Shown piece after piece: positions 6,999-8,683 of a DNA stretch of 8,683 nt; positions within the stretch are counted from its first letter, which is position 1, and each line of letters starts with the position of its first letter. The DNA comes from DSAR01 sp034437315 (GTDB lineage: Bacteria > Chloroflexota > Anaerolineae > B4-G1): assembly GCA_034437315.1 (NCBI GenBank), contig DAOTUC010000187.1:1-8683 (forward strand), in the 5' to 3' direction. Both the position numbers and the translations under genes were made by a program. The notes beneath the pieces are model-generated. The model ran no database searches and was not told where the DNA came from. It worked only from the letters and a program-made list of their open reading frames with translations.

Positions 6999-7877
6999 CT
7001 ATCTCTCCAGGTCGCGCACGTATTCGAGAAAACGCCCGAAGAACCCCTCGGTCTCCTCCACGACGAAGTTTCCTTCGAGTTTTTCGTCCTCAATGATGGC
7101 CCGGATGTCGTAGCCCCCCTCAAGCACACAGAACTTGGCAAAGCGCGGCGTGATCGCCCGCTGTGGGCAGGCATAGATGCAGCGCATACACCACAGACAA
7201 TCGCTGCCGAACACGATCCGACTGTTCTCACGGCGGATGTTGTCCGTTGGACAGTTATCGATACAGACGCCACAGTCGATGCACGCAATCGTAACGCGCA
7301 GCCCTTTGCCAAAGAGCCTCGCCCCCCAGTCCTCGCCACGGGAAATCAGCCGCGCACAGCAGCGCAAGATTGGCGCGATCTTCAGCACTCTCTCGCGTCC
7401 CGCCAGGATGTCTCCGACCATATGCGCCGTCTTGTCAACGGCGGCGCAGTAGAGCTGCTTGGAAAACTCGTCGTTATATTTCACAGTCCAGTTGCTGGGC
7501 ATGCAAATGATACGGTCGTAGAACACGTCGTAGCCCTTGCACGCGAGGCGCTCAATTGCCGTCTTGGACGCGGCGTTGTTCATTGAGACGAAGTCACCGG
7601 CGGTCTTGAAGACGAAAGCCCGCTTCTTCTCGACGGTGGGCAACGCGGCGATGAAATCGTAGAGAATTCTCGGTGCGTCGAATCCGTGGACGGGGTGTCC
7701 CACGCCGATGAGATCGTATGCGTTGGGATCGAATCTGACTTTTTCTTTCAACACCCGCTCGATCCGTTTCATCGTCATTTCGACGCCGCGCCACTGGAAG
7801 GCCTCCTTGAGCAACTCCGCGACGACTTGCGTGTTGCCCGTGCCGGAGAAGTAGAACAAGCCGATTAACTTAATCAT
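6999..7877 (-). CDS. EFR1-family flavodoxin-ferredoxin fusion protein
   Basis: This is a 292-residue soluble electron-transfer protein. Residues 1-165 form a flavodoxin-like fold with the FMN phosphate loop FSGTGNTQ at 10-17, IGVGHPVHGFDAPR at 57-70 and a strand AFVFKTAG at 87-94. Residues about 195-240 are a double 4Fe-4S ferredoxin with CIDCGVCIDNCP (C199, C202, C205, C209) and CLWCMRCIYACP (C227, C230, C233, C237). This pairing defines EFR1 proteins, thought to pass electrons between an FMN and two iron-sulfur clusters; the partner is unknown. Length and both domains are complete. ATG 7875-7877 is chosen because GGAG lies eight bases upstream and MIKLIGLFYFSGTGNT is the natural family start. 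The same frame runs 102 codons further upstream, but those codons are Arg/Pro-rich antisense of the WGR fragment. No operon partner is adjacent. Confidence 0.9.
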   Translation of the reverse strand: MIKLIGLFYFSGTGNTQVVAELLKEAFQWRGVEMTMKRIERVLKEKVRFDPNAYDLIGVGHPVHGFDAPRILYDFIAALPTVEKKRAFVFKTAGDFVSMNNAASKTAIERLACKGYDVFYDRIICMPSNWTVKYNDEFSKQLYCAAVDKTAHMVGDILAGRERVLKIAPILRCCARLISRGEDWGARLFGKGLRVTIACIDCGVCIDNCPTDNIRRENSRIVFGSDCLWCMRCIYACPQRAITPRFAKFCVLEGGYDIRAIIEDEKLEGNFVVEETEGFFGRFLEYVRDLER

Positions 7878-7885
7878 TCCGTTTG

Positions 7886-8068
7886 ATCTCCTATCACAGC
7901 AGACCGACGCTGTTCGGCGATTGGGCCGTGATGCGCGCCTGGGGCCGGTTGGACGCCGATTGGTCCCAACGGAAGGTCGACGAATTCGCCACGGAAGCCG
8001 AGGCCCGCACCGAGGCCCAGGCGCAGGCGGAACGGCGAGAAATCCGCGGATACGTGAGAAGCGCTTAA
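7886..8068 (+). pseudogene. C-terminal fragment of a WGR-domain protein
   Basis: The plus strand reads RPTLFGDWAVMRAWGRLDA then a helix (EAEARTEAQAQAERRE) and IRGYVRSA to TAA at 8066-8068. The LFGDW...WGR...F...EEA...RGY pattern is the WGR domain, a DNA-end or nucleic-acid binding module found in PARPs, bacterial MolR-like proteins and ligase-associated proteins. The first strand and any upstream domain are missing; an in-frame TAA at 7871-7873 and the EFR1 start lie just before it, so the breakpoint is near 7880. Its TAA overlaps the ancestral TAA of the opposite-strand zinc-ribbon gene through a shared TTAA, which suggests this convergent pair is an original, unbroken gene junction. No start with a ribosome site is present. 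Confidence 0.6.
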
Positions 8069-8248
8069 CGCCTCTGGGGGTTGTATCGCAACCGGCAGTG
8101 CTCTCCCTCACCCCGGACGTGGCGGTAGAAGTACCATCCGGCGGCGCTTTCGTTTGACGACCGGCGCGCCGCAGGCCGGGCACTGGGCGCGGTCGGGGGA
8201 GTCGGGGCTGGCTTGGATGATCTCGTCGTTTACTTTGGCTTCGCGCAT
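8065..8248 (-). pseudogene. small zinc-ribbon-like protein, copy B (14-bp deletion)
   Basis: From ATG 8246-8248 (GGTGATAAG just upstream, as in copy A) the frame reads MREAKVNDEIIQASP, then CPACGAPVVKRKRRRM. Compared with copy A, 14 bases are missing directly after CGGATGG, so translation shifts and stops at TGA 8108-8110, giving 46 residues. If the 14 bases are restored the original frame continues YFYRHVRGEGEHCRLRYN and ends at TAA 8065-8067, overlapping the WGR stop on the other strand. Copy B thus preserves the true 3' end that copy A lost, and copy A preserves the middle that copy B lost. Function is unknown. Confidence 0.65.
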
Positions 8249-8252
8249 CTTA

Positions 8253-8480
8253 TCACCTTTGTGGAACCTTTCGCTTCTCTGCCAGGGCTAACATCCTGGC
8301 ATCCCCGTCGATCAGGGCTTGTTCCCGATCCCAGAAATAGTTACCACGACCTGCGTAATAGGTGCCCGCTTGGGCGGACTGGGTTCCCGCCGCAGTGCCG
8401 CAGAAGACAACTTTCAAGTCGGGTTGGAGTACATCCGGCGAGATCGCCACTTTCTCACCCCAACCGCGCCGCCAGTTCAT
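8253..8480 (-). pseudogene. truncated Mug/TDG-type mismatch DNA glycosylase, copy B
   Basis: Same length and layout as copy A: SPDVL, KVVFCGTAAGTQSAQAG, TYYAGRGNYFW, then the same unrelated tail (DREQALIDGDARML) to the stop. Eleven of 75 residues differ from copy A, including L14 to S and L20 to P. Roughly 18 base differences over about 209 bases give 11 amino-acid changes, which fits weak or absent selection on the protein, although no stop has appeared. The start is ATG 8478-8480 inside the helicase end, or the better placed in-frame GTG at about 8448-8450 with GGGG/GTGAG upstream. It lacks the second half of the fold, so repair activity is not expected. Confidence 0.7.
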
Positions 8481-8683
8481 CTAGCCCAACCTCCGGCTCC
8501 TCCGCCTTCACCACGACGACCCGGTATCCCAGACCCTTGAGCCGCTGCCGTTTGCGCCGATCTGCCGCTTGCACGTAATCTCGATGGTGCGGTGAGCCAT
8601 CGACGAAGACCAGGATGCGCGGCTCGTAGTAGAAATCGGCGATCGCAAGCGGCGCGTCCCCGTCGTAGATCGTCTCCTGGGCC
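8455..8683 (-). CDS. C-terminus of DUF1998 helicase with nuclease-like tail, copy B (continues beyond window)
   Basis: The last 75 codons of the same helicase as copy A: AQETIYDGDAPLAIADFYYE, ILVFVDGSPHH, a DRRKRQRL helix and GYRVVVVK, ending LDELAARLG with TGA at 8455-8457. The frame is open to the window edge, so this copy may be the intact parental gene. The residues resemble the Vsr/DUF559-like PD-(D/E)XK tail found on large DEAD/DEAH helicases, where D of IADF and D of FVDG would be candidate metal ligands. It differs from copy A at five of 75 residues, four of them in the last 16. Whether the helicase motor is present cannot be seen here. Confidence 0.75.
   Translation of the reverse strand, partial: AQETIYDGDAPLAIADFYYEPRILVFVDGSPHHRDYVQAADRRKRQRLKGLGYRVVVVKAEEPEVGLDELAARLG

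Larger units (their letters stand above)
8117..8683. repeat. long direct repeat, copy B (right edge outside window)
   Basis: This is the partner of the repeat at 487-1067, in direct orientation. The true right boundary lies beyond the window. Because this copy retains the original convergent junction with the WGR gene, it is more likely to sit at the ancestral location. Homologous recombination between the copies would remove the whole intervening segment, including the nuclease-STAND and EFR1 genes. Confidence 0.9.

Noticed and set aside
6896..7339. 147-codon minus-strand frame
   Set aside because: It overlaps the EFR1 gene in another frame; its Cys/Ser/Arg-rich translation is a shadow of the ferredoxin domain.
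7878..8183. 102-residue N-terminal extension of the EFR1 frame
   Set aside because: The sequence is antisense to the WGR fragment and Arg/Pro-rich; the family start MIKLIGLFYFSGTGNT with a good ribosome site is downstream.
1..8683. CRISPR arrays, tRNA and rRNA genes, retron-like elements
   Set aside because: No regularly spaced short repeats, no tRNA cloverleaf or rRNA-like stretch and no reverse transcriptase motif were seen.

Overview
This window looks like part of a bacterial defence or accessory island, pieced together from fragments of many genes around two intact ones. The organism cannot be fixed from sequence. Gene style (EFR1-type ferredoxin protein, DUF1998 helicase with a nuclease tail, Mug-type glycosylase, short zinc-ribbon protein) fits an environmental bacterium, and Chloroflexota is a guess only. 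Almost everything recognisable lies on the minus strand.

Layout. (1) 1-430: the N-terminal 100 residues of a SAM-dependent methyltransferase, cut off by foreign sequence. (2) 471-1357: copy A of a minus-strand cassette, in reading order the C-terminus of a DUF1998 helicase with a nuclease-like tail, a truncated Mug/TDG-type DNA glycosylase, and a small zinc-ribbon protein. Its helicase end is joined to the first ~25 codons of a transposase-like HTH gene, whose Shine-Dalgarno sits inside a predicted mRNA hairpin. (3) 1522-1836: a plus-strand gene remnant broken by a stop and frameshifts. (4) 1840-6513: an intact 1557-residue protein with an Mrr-like PD-(D/E)XK nuclease, a STAND/NACHT-type P-loop ATPase and about 1000 residues of probable helical repeats. 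This is the architecture of antiviral STAND (Avs) sensors, closest in layout to Avs4. (5) 6564-6687: the last 28 codons of an Eco57I/type IIG-like restriction-modification protein, fused directly to domain V of a group II intron. (6) 6999-7877: an intact flavodoxin/2[4Fe-4S] EFR1-family protein. (7) 7886-8068: the end of a WGR-domain protein on the plus strand. (8) 8065-8683: copy B of the cassette, continuing past the window end.

Copies A and B are direct repeats exactly 7616 bp apart over 630-1067 / 8246-8683. They are about 97% identical in the helicase part and about 91% in the glycosylase part by eye count. Each has its own lesion: A is cut at both ends, while B keeps the original convergent junction with the WGR gene but has a 14-bp deletion in the zinc-ribbon gene. 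The large nuclease-STAND gene is visibly more AT-rich than the repeats and the EFR1 gene, so it looks separately acquired. The best reading is a recombination-scarred locus in which an anti-phage sensor lies between two copies of a repair/defence cassette. The only two genes that appear whole and functional inside it are the nuclease-STAND gene and the EFR1 gene.
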